Origin: Sipunculus nudus
Lineage: Eukaryota > Annelida > Sipuncula > Golfingiida > Sipunculidae
Length of the DNA: 64,000 nucleotides
Reading direction: 5' to 3'
NCBI GenBank assembly: GCA_026874595.1
Contig: CM049313.1
Coordinates: 35,429,159-35,493,158, forward strand
Within the stretch, counting starts at the first letter, position 1. Every line of letters begins with the position of its first letter. The translations under genes were made by a program, and so were the position numbers. Below are positions 22,563 to 35,303 of the stretch, one piece after another. The notes under the pieces are model-generated. The model ran no database searches. It was not told where the DNA came from and saw only the letters and a program-made list of their open reading frames with translations.

Positions 22563-23860
22563 TTCAAATTTCCATTCTCATCAGAGAGCTAAACTTTCTT
22601 GTCAAAGAGCGAGGGTATATTTAAATTCCCATCCTCAGCGGGTGCTGGAGTAAGACCAAGGGGTCCTTATCCCTTCACGGCTGCTATGTTGTTCAAAGTT
22701 ATCGTAATTCCAACATTTTTGTATGGTTGTGAATTATGGAACAATCTTTCCGATGTGGAAGTCCTAAGACTTGAGGGAACGCACATATTTTGTGCCCGGA
22801 TCTACCAAGCTTTTAACCAACGAGCTCGAACTGACACTGTGTTGGCCATGTTAGGTCTCCTTGGTTACAGAGTACAATTAAAAGGTGCAATTTAAAATTT
22901 CTGGGTAGACTCTGTAGAGCCCCTGTGGGTGACCTCTGCAGAAATGTGTTGTGGCACAGAATCTTTAACTATTATTCTGATACTGTCCCATATAAGGGGT
23001 TAATAAATGATGTAATCACTATATTGAAACCTTATAGCTTTGACGACTATATGATTGATTATATACTTATGATTATTTCCCAAGTAAAGGGCTATGGAAA
23101 ACCATTTTAGAAGACGTAATGCATAATTACCAGAAAGCAAGAATTAAAAAAAGGATAACAAACCGGGACTGTTTCGACATATTAAGGGAAGTAAACCCTG
23201 ATTTAAAGCCGAGAGTACTGTGGCTAGCTGCGAGATATTTTCCAGAGTCATTTTAACATATCTTAGAACTGGCTCAACTCGTCATTTCTTTTGCATCGTA
23301 TAACCCGGAAGTTCATAGACTTTGTCATTTTGTCATTTTTGGGGTCACTTGTACTAAAATTCAGTACTACATGTTTTAACATTGTGCCAGGCGTGTAACA
23401 ATGAACGCGGAACACTCTGGTTTTTTATTATAGATTACTTACCGCTTCATGTATCTGCCTATTTGCACTCTTTAACTGACCTTGAACTTGCCGCAATCTT
23501 ATTTGGAAACCCCTTGACATAGATCCCCTTCTAGAATGTACGCGGACTGGTTCAGATTACTGGTTAATACCGCATTTTTTTTCAAGTATTTCATGTTATT
23601 AAAGCACTCACATAAGGCTAAATTAGGATAATTACCCATACTACTCATATTATAATTAGGTTGGTTCTTGGTTTTTACGGGCGGCATTTTGATATGGATA
23701 TTGTTTCGTCTTGTTGTTCTAATATTGTTCCCTACTGATATATTTATTATTCGAACACACTGGGATTATATCAATAGTAGAATCACACAAAGTGCAGAAC
23801 AGTGGACTCAGTTTGTAGATTGATTAAGGGCCTATACGGAGTTGTAGTTTAGTTTATATA
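22563..23860 (+). pseudogene. non-LTR retrotransposon reverse transcriptase remnant, part 2 and 3' region
   Basis: Reading resumes after the insertion in the frame left at 21649 (SNFHSHQRAKLSCQ). It continues through PTFLYGCELWNN, typical of the region after the palm, and after a frameshift KFLGRLCRAPVGDLC and WKTILEDVMHNYQKAR. It ends in a decayed segment with a possible Cys/His cluster (HRLCHF). Several stops and shifts show it is dead. A run to ~24013 (GAAATAAAGCTATGTATCTC) passes into a (CT)n tract and may be the element's 3' end. Confidence 0.72.
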
Positions 23861-24011
23861 TCAGTATTCACAGCGCTTTCACCTTAATTGTTCTGTTGTG
23901 TTCATGTTGTATTGCCCCTCGGTCATCGTTGAGTTTGTCGTTCACATTTCCATATTGCTATAATATGTAAAATGATATACTCTTTGAACAGCCGGAGGAA
24001 ATAAAGCTATG

Positions 24012-24013
<2 letters not shown>

Positions 24014-24074
<61 letters not shown>
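24014..24074 (+). repeat. (CT)n microsatellite at the LINE 3' end
   Basis: About 60 bp of CT directly after the inferred LINE tail. Confidence 0.85.
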
Positions 24075-24077
<3 letters not shown>

Positions 24078-24723
24078 GTACGTTTGCGTTCACCTTGAGT
24101 TGCAACCTTTTTTATCTAACGGCTTGCTTGTATATATTTAATGTGGTTGTGTGGCAATTTTTTATCTATTAATTCTGCAAAAAGGGTAAAAATGGTGGAG
24201 AAATATGTCTCCATATCCAGGCGGTTGCGAGTTCTCATAATCTGATTTCACTATCGACAGGCAGTTAATGATTATTATAGACTTTAACACGTATACAATC
24301 TAGTCTAAATGTTGAGAAAGTGTTAAACAACAAATAAATACAAGTACAACATATTTAGTGCTGGGAACGATGCCAAGCGTGTCGTGGTCCTAAGGGGGAC
24401 TCATTTACGCTATTTACCAAAAAAAATTGACATTAATTAGGAAATTTGAGACCTATTGTGTAGCGCCATTTATTATAAACTTGGCTATTGTGCATTCAGG
24501 AGAATCGCTAGAACCATAGACCCCCTATCTCGCACGATACCGTCCGAAGTCGCGAGGAACTGTCCCAAGACAAGATTGGGTAATATGCTATATTATCCAT
24601 AAATAATCAGTTTGCATGGGCCTGTTTTTGAGTATTTTTATAGAGGTTTAGTTTAAATCCTACATAATCGGACTATCTTTCCCAGACTATCTTGATATTT
24701 TCATACCTTGTCCATCCCATTGC

Positions 24724-24727
<4 letters not shown>

Positions 24728-24774
<47 letters not shown>

Positions 24775-24811
24775 GAAGGTCATTTGTAGAACACTATAGA
24801 CTGCATAATAT

Positions 24812-24862
<51 letters not shown>

Positions 24863-24871
24863 TAGATAGAT

Positions 24872-24919
<48 letters not shown>
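24728..24919. repeat. (TA)n, (GATA)n and (GA)n microsatellites in series
   Basis: TA 24728-24772, GATA 24812-24861 with ATTAGATAG variants, then GA 24878-24919. Confidence 0.9.
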
Positions 24920-24922
<3 letters not shown>

Positions 24923-26580
24923 TATACCAAATATAAATTATACAACTTTCAGTTCGCAGTTATAAATTTTCGGAAATAGAGGTTGCATGGGATAATTGAT
25001 TCCATTGCAGGCAGTACACAGTGGGCCTATATATGTGCGTGTTAAAAGCTTTTACTGCAGCATGCCACAGAACTGAACCTGTTCACCCCGCACTGTCTGA
25101 CCTGCGGTTCCTGGATGTATCTGCTGCAGCATATGAACATCCATCACACCATACAGTATATTGATTTCCCTGTTCCCATAACTACGAGGGTGATGCAATC
25201 AGCAGTGTGTATACCTCTGAATAAGGGATTCTTTGAATGGCTTTGTTAAAAACCACTGCGTGGATCACGTGACCCCGAGTTCATTTATTCACTTGCACCC
25301 AACACACCTGCAGTAAACAGCACTCTGCAAATAAACACTGCTTTCAGGCTGCTGTAGGAGATGACAAATTTAAGTGTATTCTAATATATAGTGCAGCTGA
25401 ATTTCTCGTCCAAATTATGCCCCGTATCCCAATCCCCATGTCATAACATACTGGCGATCTTAATTGATTCCAAAAAGGCGTAATAGCTTGCACTTTCAAC
25501 GCATGTGGAGGATTTAAAATTAGAATCAATTAACTGACACTAAATGTTCCTTATACATTCTAAACAGAAATGTATAAATACATAAAATTATATGGACCCC
25601 ACATTTATTCTAGAAAAAGAACTTACACATGCAGAACATATTTTCTTTGGTCATATACAATATATATTTCTATATATATACATTGTAATTTATTTTAGCA
25701 TTTTTGTTATTAATATATCAAACATTAATGCATTATTATATATTTTAATTTATGTGTGTATATTATAAGGATCGTTGACATTTTTCCATGGCGAGTATCC
25801 TCGAAACGGTAAAAACGGCTCAAGCCGTAATACATCAGAAATATTGCATCAGTCAAGAATAAAAAGGAAGCTGACCTGCACGCAAATTTTCTTACAACGC
25901 CTACACATAGGCCTTTTTGTTGTTCATTATTAATTAAGCCCTACTCATATGATATCATTTGGCATTCGTGGAGATATTTAACAATTAATGGCTAGTCCTA
26001 AGAAATGATCCAAGTGGATAATTAGTACAAATAGAAAGTAATATTAAATTCATTCATTCCCGTTAGCACGTACACGTGATTAAGAACCTGCTTAGGCGCA
26101 TATATGCCCGATCACCCGATATACGGTACAAAGATCGCTTTGTGCGAGACGCCCTCCTCCAGGAAGCAAAAAACCAGGCAGACACGACGTCATATTAGCG
26201 TAAACACAGCTACGTGACGCGCACCCAGCTACCAGCCGTGCGTGACACCCGGCACAGCTGCCAAGGTTTATATATTATACACAGGGTCAGCCCGTTCTCT
26301 CTATAAATATTATCAAGGTATATATGTTACGTATTAAAGTGCTCCACGGTTATACCCACAAGGTATTCGTCATAATATACTTTAATATAGCTTTTTCCTT
26401 TTTATTAGGAGACCCATATGTTGTTAATTATCGCGCACATTCTATAGTTTTTCAGATGTACCCAATCATGTTCCACATTTAACCCGTTTTCGTTCATTTT
26501 GCACATGTCAACAACAATTATTTTATAATACAGATATATATGTGCGGGTTACAATACCCAAGGCCAGGGTCAGCTCGTTC
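24920..26580. other. anonymous DNA
   Basis: No supportable gene. 26130-26260 is GC-richer and contains CACGACGTCAT and CTACGTGACGCGC words of unknown role. Confidence 0.45.
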
Positions 26581-26604
26581 TTTCTGTAATTGTGATATAT
26601 TTAA

Positions 26605-26636
26605 ACATATATATATATACAATATATATATATATG

Positions 26637-26682
<46 letters not shown>
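26605..26682. repeat. (TA)n microsatellite
   Basis: Two TA tracts abutting the MITE at 26689. Confidence 0.85.
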
Positions 26683-26683
<1 letters not shown>

Positions 26684-26688
26684 TTTAA

Positions 26689-26855
26689 CAGGGGTGGATC
26701 CAGGATTTAGGTAAAAGTGTTTCAACCTAGGACTAATGAGAAACCTAAAAAAAGGGGGGGGGGGGCAGGCCGCAAAATGTTGCCTAAATCCGTTGAAACA
26801 GTTAAGTTGCTTCGGATGAAGCAACCCCCCCCCCCCCCCCACGGGACCCGTTCTG
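26689..26855. mobile_element. short GGATCC-ended MITE, copy 2 (opposite orientation, duplication TTTAA)
   Basis: Left end CAGGGGTGGATCCAGG; right end reverse complement CAGAACGGGTCCCG. TTTAA flanks both sides (26684-26688 and 26856-26860). It contains G- and C-runs and CAGGCCGCAAAAT, the inverse of the box in copy 1. Confidence 0.65.
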
Positions 26856-27103
26856 TTTAACATGCATGTATGGTAATCCCATGTATGAATTTACCCTCCG
26901 ACTGACAGCATTTCTTCTTGCTTTTCGATTTTAGATATTTGCCGTTTACATGTTATGTAAATTTTAATAGTAACAAAGGACATTGCACATTGTATTTTTT
27001 AAAGGGCAAACGATTACAATATGGTATCGTTGAATCCTGGATGGTTCCTGGATGGTTCCCTGACTCCATCTTTCCGTGAACTCGGCAACATTCACGAATT
27101 CAG

Positions 27104-27104
<1 letters not shown>

Positions 27105-27179
<75 letters not shown>
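27105..27179. repeat. (TA)n microsatellite
   Basis: About 74 bp of pure TA. Confidence 0.9.
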
Positions 27180-27181
<2 letters not shown>

Positions 27182-27856
27182 TGATGTGACCATTCTAAAT
27201 GAAGCAAAAGAATTGAACATGTATTGCGGGGATTTTATAGGGCATACACATGAGTGTCTTTGACTGCAAATGGTACCGCAGATTATATATACCAATTTCG
27301 GAGGGGCATGCACCATGGTTACAATTAACCTTGCATGTATATCATTACATCTGACCTTAATCGGACACTCCTCTCACCGGGCCCTTCCGACTTTGATACC
27401 TCCCCTGCACATGGTCCCCTTCTTGATAACTGTATAATATTGTATGTATTGTTGTAACGTAATGCTAATGTTTACATCTTTCAGGTTTTGTGTATTGTTG
27501 TGTGCTTGTGAAAGTTTATGTTTGTGTGTGTCACTCAGCACGTGTAACTGGATTAATATCTAAACACTCACGTATACGTTATACATATATAAGATAATCT
27601 ATATATAGGCCTATAGGTATATCAGGTCTCGAAATTAACACCGGAATTCGCCAGTAGTTCTCGCGTATGGCCGGATATTTTTCACTGATTTTGCAAGGCC
27701 TTGTTATGTATTAGTAGAAATATCGTTAAGGAAATAGTAATAAAAGAAAAGTTTTGATTAAAAAGTGCATTCCGGTAACACTAAGAAAACATTCTGCCCT
27801 GACGGCCAACGGTGCAAAGTTTATTCATTTCGGGGTCCTAATATATAAAGAGCCTC

Positions 27857-27899
<43 letters not shown>
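27857..27899. repeat. (TA)n-(TG)n compound microsatellite
   Basis: A short TA tract runs into ~26 bp of TG. Confidence 0.9.
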
Positions 27900-30000
27900 A
27901 TTACGTCATGAATGGGTTACATATTTATATGTACTGCCCGATCTAGCGTTAAATATAATCCAGGCATATGTTTTGAATATTTAAATATACACCACTCAAA
28001 TATATATACACCCAAAAGTTGAAGCTGAAAATATACGACGGCTGCCACTTATCCGGAGACCAAAATTATCGTTCATTATACAGTCCACCATTCATTCAAG
28101 GCGTACAAAATTATACAAATTTGATACGGCCAAAGTTATATGTATACATGACACTGACCCCATTACATGACTACATTTGTGGAAGGCCTTATAAATAAAC
28201 CTGCATTCTGGCCTGTAAACGTTTGAGCTGATTTACCACTTACATATAACAACCTGCTTGCGTATACAATTTATATGTACATGTTTTGTCACCTCTTTAT
28301 ATGTTATTCTCCGACTTAATCGCATGGTACCATTCATATTTCATTATGCTATAACGGTATATGTTCTTCTTCCCTCAGAAATGCACCTTTTTCTTATCAT
28401 GAGTACTTTTAATGGCACAATGAGCATGCATATGACACTCGGTGATTTTAAATGGTAAACGAGCGCGATCTTTTTTTAAGCGTGGATAGTTCTCTTAATT
28501 CCATTTGTTCTACAGATTCTGCGTTTATTTCGCATGGTATCACAAGGATTACGATAGCACGTAGAGACTACATAGATCACACAGAAAACGGAACATATTG
28601 CGCACACGATACTACGGTGGCTGATTGAATACAGTCATTTTTGTTAGTTATCTTGAGATCTTGTGATAATATCTCGAGATAGTTTACCTCGAGATCTCGA
28701 AATAACACTGACGCAGTATAAATAACGACAATTAATTTATTTTTTATATGCATCATCCGTTGTCTTACTTAAACTATGAAACTTTGAGAAATTAAATTTT
28801 CGATTACCCGGAATCTAATAAAAAAAAATGGAGTTTAAATCATGGTTCTATGTGTAACGGATTTATACAAAGTTGAAGAACAGACAGACGACGGACCAAG
28901 ATCCATGATTATTTATAGCTTAGATAAGCTTTCCCTTAAATGATTTAAATCAACGATTTAACGAATTAAATAATGTCTATCATTTTTATCATGATTTTCT
29001 TTCTGTTAACCTCTCCATGTTGGTCTTAAAGCCACTATTCACCTGCTTTATTTATAGAATTCATATTATATCTGCATGACTAATACTCTGCATATATATT
29101 AATGAATTAGATCATTACATATATGGTAAACATATGTATACAGCCCGTTCCTTTAACAAATATAAACTATGTTAAAGTTTTGTATATCAAAGTGCAACCC
29201 TTCCATTTATCAATAAGTTGTCTTCCGGTATGCTTAGATATCACAGTCGTCACTTAATTTAACAGCCAATATGCTATACTGAATTATATTGCTCACCGGC
29301 CATGGCAGCAATTTCAGGCTCACCCAGTTATATACATTTTATGAAGATTATAGGTAAAGGCATGTACCACATTTGACCCGTGTAATATTTATATATACCG
29401 AATATTAACCCCACATAACAGCATTAGAAGACTGACTGCTATTAATGAGCTTTTAAACACTGCTCTGTCGTCATGGAACGTTTGGGCCTGTTGGTTTCCG
29501 ATGTTGTATATCATTATGAGGTGTACACCAACCTCCTCGCTGCATGGCGCATATTACGCTCCATAAGCAGCGGTTACGCTACGCTCAACTATTCGCTACA
29601 CTACCCGCTGCATTAAACCGCGGTAGCGGTCAGGTTTGGCCACCAGGCGGTGCTGTCTCTGTGGAATTTCCCCCTGCGTAATATTTAACCAAACACCTTG
29701 CAGGTATCACCATGCACAATCGGATGTTCTTCGAGGTACCGCTCACTTTACACTGCTGTGGAAAGCGCTTGGTAGCGCAGACTTTCAACACAGTCTCTAA
29801 ACTGACTTGCATGAGGTCAGTTATCCCCTACAGTCTGCACATTTCCTTTATTGCCCTGCAACACGAGCTTGCCACGGAATAGCAATGTTTCTTTACACGC
29901 AAAGCCAATCAGATTTCTTCTAACAGTTCTGTAGATTTGTTTAAACGCAGAGCCAATCAGATTTTACTTTATCCAGCGAAAACTGACTGGGTGTTGCCAA
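27900..30000. other. anonymous AT-rich DNA
   Basis: No supportable gene. A cluster of TCTCGAGAT palindromes lies at 28648-28710. Two AGCCAATCAGATTT words occur at ~29904 and ~29951 (CCAAT-box-like) without a gene next to them. Confidence 0.45.
28648..28710. repeat. TCTCGAGAT palindrome cluster
   Basis: TTGAGATCTTG, ATCTCGAGAT and CTCGAGATCTCG occur within 60 bp, forming overlapping inverted repeats. Confidence 0.5.
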
Positions 30001-30179
30001 ACCTGAAAGATCCTTCTATTTCTCACAGCGTGTGATTGGAAGGTCACCGGGCCGGGAGGTCACGCGCTGTGTTCAGAGCGTAGGCGCATATACAACATGC
30101 AGGTTTTGTAATTTCTCGAATTGCCCCCAACCTTGTTGGCGCCCCCTACAAATCCGCCCCCGTAATGCAAGCTCATTAA

Positions 30180-30330
30180 TTTTAGCCTTCGCAAGGAGGG
30201 TATGCGTTCATTCCCGTTCGTGTACGTGTTTGCGTGTGTGTGTGTTTTTTTCACATAATTCACGCAATCTTGAACGGAATCCCATAACATGGGATGCTGG
30301 AAGGCGTGGGAGGTTAATCAAAGTGGAAAA
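30180..30330 (+). repeat. GCCTTCGCAAGGAGG-led interspersed repeat, second copy
   Basis: 5' hairpin CCTTCGCAAGG, a GT-rich stretch, then AATTCACGCAATCTTGAACGG as in the copy at 19525. Confidence 0.5.
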
Positions 30331-30429
30331 CCATGGAAATAGCTTTCTGGGATTGATCAGATATACACTTGATTTCCCATGCAAAAGTGATTGCAATATA
30401 TTAAAGAAAAATACCTATATGATACCTGG

Positions 30430-31300
30430 ATGATATGCCATTTATTTATTTTTCTTTAATTGAATATGGTTGAATTTGTTTAAAATGCAAGAATTTCTAA
30501 CATGAAGGCATTTGAAGGCTTCATATTATTTTCTACAAAGTTTCAAATGAAATTTAACTATTTTCCCTTCATTTATAGTATATAAATTGTAAATTAATGA
30601 ACTTTTACACTATTTCATGATTTGTAATATTTGTTTAACTTTAAAAATCTTGGTAATATTTGCGAACCTGTACCAAAAAAAATATCAGGATCGTTTGAAA
30701 ACTATGAAATATGTTGGTCTATGAACGTTGTCCAAGATCGTTATAACATAAGTACACGTATGTACAGGCCGACAGCATAGGTTTTGGAAATCCCGCAGTG
30801 AGTTTGGAAATCCCATGGCATTGACGTGTCGTCAAATTTTCTTTCCCCAAGCGCTGACCTTGGATACCGAAGTATGCGCATGCATGGCCTATTTCAAGTG
30901 TACGTCATTTCATTGTGCAATCTGTTAACGTTCAAGTGCGCTATTTTTATATATATCACGACCCAGTATACCTCCCCCTCCCCCCAAGTGAACAATTATA
31001 AGAGAGTCAATGCCCTGGCCATTATCCTTTGATTGTAGTGAACTTATGACATTATTTACTTATCTGTGTAAGGGGGTGAGTACTGGGGTGAAGTGGCGGT
31101 ATAGAACACGAGTCTGGGGCTGACGCGAGGTCTTTCCAACCGTTATCATCTGTGTTAAACCACTCGGCGTGAGTAGTTTAAATAGGCATATATAACGTTT
31201 GTCTATTAGTACCGGGAGATATTGGGTACATATGTACTTAATTTACCGGGCAATGGAGCTGGTTGGTGACATCAACAGGTGTGTCCCCTTCTGAACTTTC
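30430..31300. other. anonymous DNA
   Basis: No supportable feature. Confidence 0.45.
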
Positions 31301-31308
31301 GATCAGAA

Positions 31309-31309
31309 A

Positions 31310-31366
<57 letters not shown>

Positions 31367-31378
31367 TATATATATATA
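31309..31378. repeat. (TA)n microsatellite
   Basis: About 70 bp of TA with one interruption. Confidence 0.9.
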
Positions 31379-31532
31379 CCCTCATTTAAGTATAAGAAAG
31401 ATAATATTCTTACGTTTTACTTACTTATTAAATCCCCCTTCACCAGCTTATTACACTATTTGAGTAAAGTTTTATTACCGTAATTTTCCCGTATTTTATC
31501 AAGAATCCTATCTGTACCTCTATATTATATCC

Positions 31533-31730
31533 CAGAAGCGGATCCAGTGGAGGAGTCCAAGGGGTCGGGCCCCCCCCCCCCCCCACCTTTTTTTAGCCAC
31601 CGCAACCTTTTTTTAAGGTTTAAATTCATACAAATTTTTGCGGCCTGCCCCGCCCCCCCCCCCCCCCCACACACACTCTTTTCCGGTACGTTTATTTAGT
31701 CCTCTCTTCTTAAATCCCGGATAGGCCCCT
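31533..31730. mobile_element. short GGATCC-ended MITE, copy 3 (decayed right end)
   Basis: Left end CAGAAGCGGATCCAG, C-runs, GCAACCTTTTTTTAAGG and TTTTTGCGGCCTGCCC as in copy 1. The right end has drifted to CCCGGATAGGCCCC and no clean duplication is visible. Confidence 0.6.
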
Positions 31731-31756
31731 TAATCCTCGCAGGTGCATGCTCTCTC

Positions 31757-31781
31757 TTCCTCTCTCTCTCTCTCTCTCTCT
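31757..31781. repeat. (CT)n microsatellite
   Basis: Short CT tract just after the MITE at 31533. Confidence 0.8.
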
Positions 31782-31789
31782 TACAAACA

Positions 31790-33895
31790 CACAAAATGAT
31801 GTACGATTGTACTCAAATTATCAATATACATTTATTCATGACCTTTTCCTCCTCGATCGTTCTGTGTGTGTATATGAGAGAGAGATGCACAAACATGTGG
31901 GATATACAAGTATATAAGTGTGTATATATATGTGTGTGTGTGTAATGATATATTTCTATTTTTTATATTTATTGTTATTTGATTTTTTTTTGTATATTTT
32001 ACAGACAAATTTATACCAGTAACTTAAATTAAGAGGAGGGTGTGCCCATTCAGCTAAAAAAATAGCCAGCGTATATTGGTATTCAGGAGCAGACTTCGTC
32101 TGCCAGTTTTCCTGATGAAAATTAAAACTGAATTGTTTTCATCATTCCTCTTTAAAATTTGACAGGATTCCCTAAAAATGAAAACTGGATAAGTATAGTC
32201 ATGTCTTATTAACAGGTCATACATAATTATATTTATATAACATAGATGGTAATCATATAGCTCATGCACGTGGGTCCCATGGCGGCCACGCATGGGCTTC
32301 TGTTGGCGTCCACGTGCCCGGCAGAGAGAACATCTGCACCCGCACACTCAGGGAGACAGTGGGCTGGCACGTGTCCCCTATAAGGGAGTCAATATTGTAG
32401 GGTAAAAACACTGGAAGAATCATTGTTACTGAGACAAGTGAAAATTGATCAAGACAATTTTATATTTTTCATACAGTTTTTCACCAACTTAACAAAAAAC
32501 GGAACTGTTGAGAATTTAGCGACAGCCTGCATGTCACCGAAACGTTGATTTTTACTGAAGACGTTGAGGTGGCAGTATAAGCTATAGGGTTCGGATCAAT
32601 TCTAGTATGAGTAGATGTGCACGCCATTTTAACTATTCCTTTTCTTTTTCATCTGCTTGTCGAACTGTCATCAGTGGCGTACCTATATCGATTGTGCCGC
32701 CAGGTGCGGTCATAGAATTTGCCGCCCCTCTTAACAACATATAAAAACCTAAAAAGAAAATATATGCAAAAAACATATGGTCAATTTCTTTCGCTATAGA
32801 TATTTTGTGGAAAATACAATTATATCATGTAATTCACTGAAAATACAACTGTCACCCCCCACTTAAAGAAAATTACTTCCCTGCTTATGAAAACCGAATG
32901 ATCTCTCTGACTTACTACAAACACGGATGTTCAATATGCAGTTCACGGGAAAGCATAATCCTTAACTGGAGAAAATACCATAATGTAGCAGGTTTCACAT
33001 ATATATTATGGTAACGTATACACACGATTGGGATTAACTTGAAACTAACCATGGTAACACCTTATTTGGTGAGAAAAAAATCAGAAACATAACATACACA
33101 TCTTTTAAAATTACAGTTCCAGCTCTTTTTTTATTAGATATATACACGCACCTAAAAGAGCTCTTTAATTACACCGGGACATTGGTCTGATTCTTGGCCC
33201 TATGCCAGAACGGGTGTTAGCAGTCCAACGAGAGCGGGTGTCGCATGTTTAGTATTTGGACTTGATGCACAATGCAATTCCGTGGTCGGATTACTATTCT
33301 GTGCTCTTAGCGCACCCTGGTGTTCCTGCCTACAGAATCTTGTTATAGAAAGCAGCGGTTACACGAAATGATGTCTGGGACGACTGCAGCTCATAACCCC
33401 TGCTTGAGGAGCGTAATATAAAAAAGAAAAATTTTCCGTGCTCGTGCTATTTCATTTTAAAATTAATTATTTTCTTCTGCACTTCGCACAGTTTTATTTT
33501 TAAACAAATGATTATTCAGTAATCATAAAATTTTCGTATTAAATTCCAGTCAATTGTACCAACTTGAATGGTATTCTTGTTGCATATTGAACTGCATGTT
33601 TCACATACACCGAAAGATAACAATTCGCGTTGGGTATAGCGGATCAGCTAAACAATTGATCATATATCAGTACAGGCAAATACAACGTATAACAGCGGCC
33701 AGTGGGCCTTCTCCGCCACCCTGGACGTCTTTAATAGAAATATTTAACTTACAATCCCATGTGCAACCCTAAAGATAAACTACCTCATACACAGGTCTGC
33801 CGGAAAGATCAGGGTTATTATCTCAAAATATAAAAGGTTGAATCACCAGTGGTACATACACAGATGTATAGTAGCAATTCAAGTAGTCCCTCCGT
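31790..33895. other. anonymous DNA
   Basis: No supportable gene. CAGTGGCGTACC at ~32672 resembles a hAT-type terminus but no partner was found. Confidence 0.4.
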
Positions 33896-33899
33896 TCAA

Positions 33900-34290
33900 G
33901 GGCGTCAATATTGGGGGGTGGGGGGGGGTATATGTACCCCCATTTTTTGGCAAGGGGGGATGGTCAATGTAATCATCTCCCGTACCTTTCAGAAAATAAT
34001 ATTATAATATTGCAGTGAAATATATTAATAAATAGAATTAAAGGCTTTGGATCCATTTACCAAAATAATCTATATCTTATATCTAAACCTTGCTTAGAAT
34101 TCACAAAATAACTTATTTTCAAAATCATTATAATTATTTGAAATATGAATAGGTATATATATATAATAATTATAATATATATAGTTGAATATGTCACTCA
34201 AAGACGCTGAAAAAGGTATAAATGTGTGTGTGTGTGTGTGTGTGTACAAAGTCATCCCCCCCCCCCCTGGAAGAAAAATTGACGCCACTG
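33900..34290. mobile_element. candidate MITE with GGCGTCAAT termini
   Basis: The left GGGCGTCAATATT with a G-run and the right reverse complement CAGTGGCGTCAATTTTT with a G-run form inverted ends ~390 bp apart. The interior has a (TG)n tract (34223-34246) and no ORF. A clean target duplication was not found. Confidence 0.5.
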
Positions 34291-34294
34291 CCCC

Positions 34295-35303
34295 CGTTGT
34301 TAAGGATAATGCAATAATTTGTATTTTGATGTGACTATTGTGTGAAAACTGGGAAATACGCAAGAGGCATTTTGGTGTCTTTGAAACATGAATATAGTCT
34401 TTTAAAATTTACGTCTTTTAAATAGTTTGGTATCTTTGAGAATTCATCAAGGAATAGACATTCTTAATACATAAAAGGGAAGCTGAATTCATTCTGAATG
34501 TTTTTTTTTTCCCACAATGTAAACCCTCTTGCCCCCACACCCTCCCGATCGAGGCACATTGTCTTCAAGTAGTGCATGTTTCTCCCTGCATGCATGGTCA
34601 ATGCCCGAATAAGAATTTCTGCCAGTGTACAGCGTTGATATATACACGCCTTTATATGTCTGATCTGAATCCCGATGACGTTCTGACAATGCAAGACTAC
34701 TGATATTTTTATTATTTCCTTCAAAACTTTTGTTAAAGGACTTTACGCGAGTCTTTTAATTTGTTTGATTGTCCATTCAATGATGCACGCAATACCTGAA
34801 ATGGGGCCATGCATGAGCCTTCTATACAATGGATTTGAGACCCGTAACATGTATAGTTATATGAAGATGGAACTTTATCATGGTTCAGGAAACACAAAAC
34901 ACACACTAATCCAAAATGAACCAGCCAAATTTGTAGAAATGAATTTGAACCATCAGGTGAGCTCGTCATGGTTCACCTCAATACTATATACGAAATCTCC
35001 AAAAATGCCGCCCCCTAAACATGCCGCCAGGGGCGGACCGTTGTGTGTGTGACGAGTGTTGTTTCCCACGAGAATTTTTAACATTTTGCCATGGACGAAT
35101 CTTGTGCATTTTGTATTGTTTTCATTAACAATTTTCATATTTTGGGATTGTAATCTTTTCACAAGGAAATTACGCAATTTAGAAGCCAGTTATGTAAGAA
35201 AAATAATAATCTTTCATCAGGATTAAGTACGTGATTAACCATTTAGTAAAACATTATGATTTTTGTCAGATAACAACAATGCAAGACTGAGAAATTGTAT
35301 TTA
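34295..35303. other. anonymous DNA
   Basis: No supportable gene. Confidence 0.4.

Noticed and set aside
30032-30433. 133-codon open frame beside the CCAAT-like words at 29904-29960
   Set aside because: It overlaps an interspersed repeat (30180-30330) and has no domain; the CCAAT words alone do not establish a promoter.
32672-32715. hAT-type terminus CAGTGGCGTACC
   Set aside because: No inverted partner within ~2 kb and no flanking duplication.
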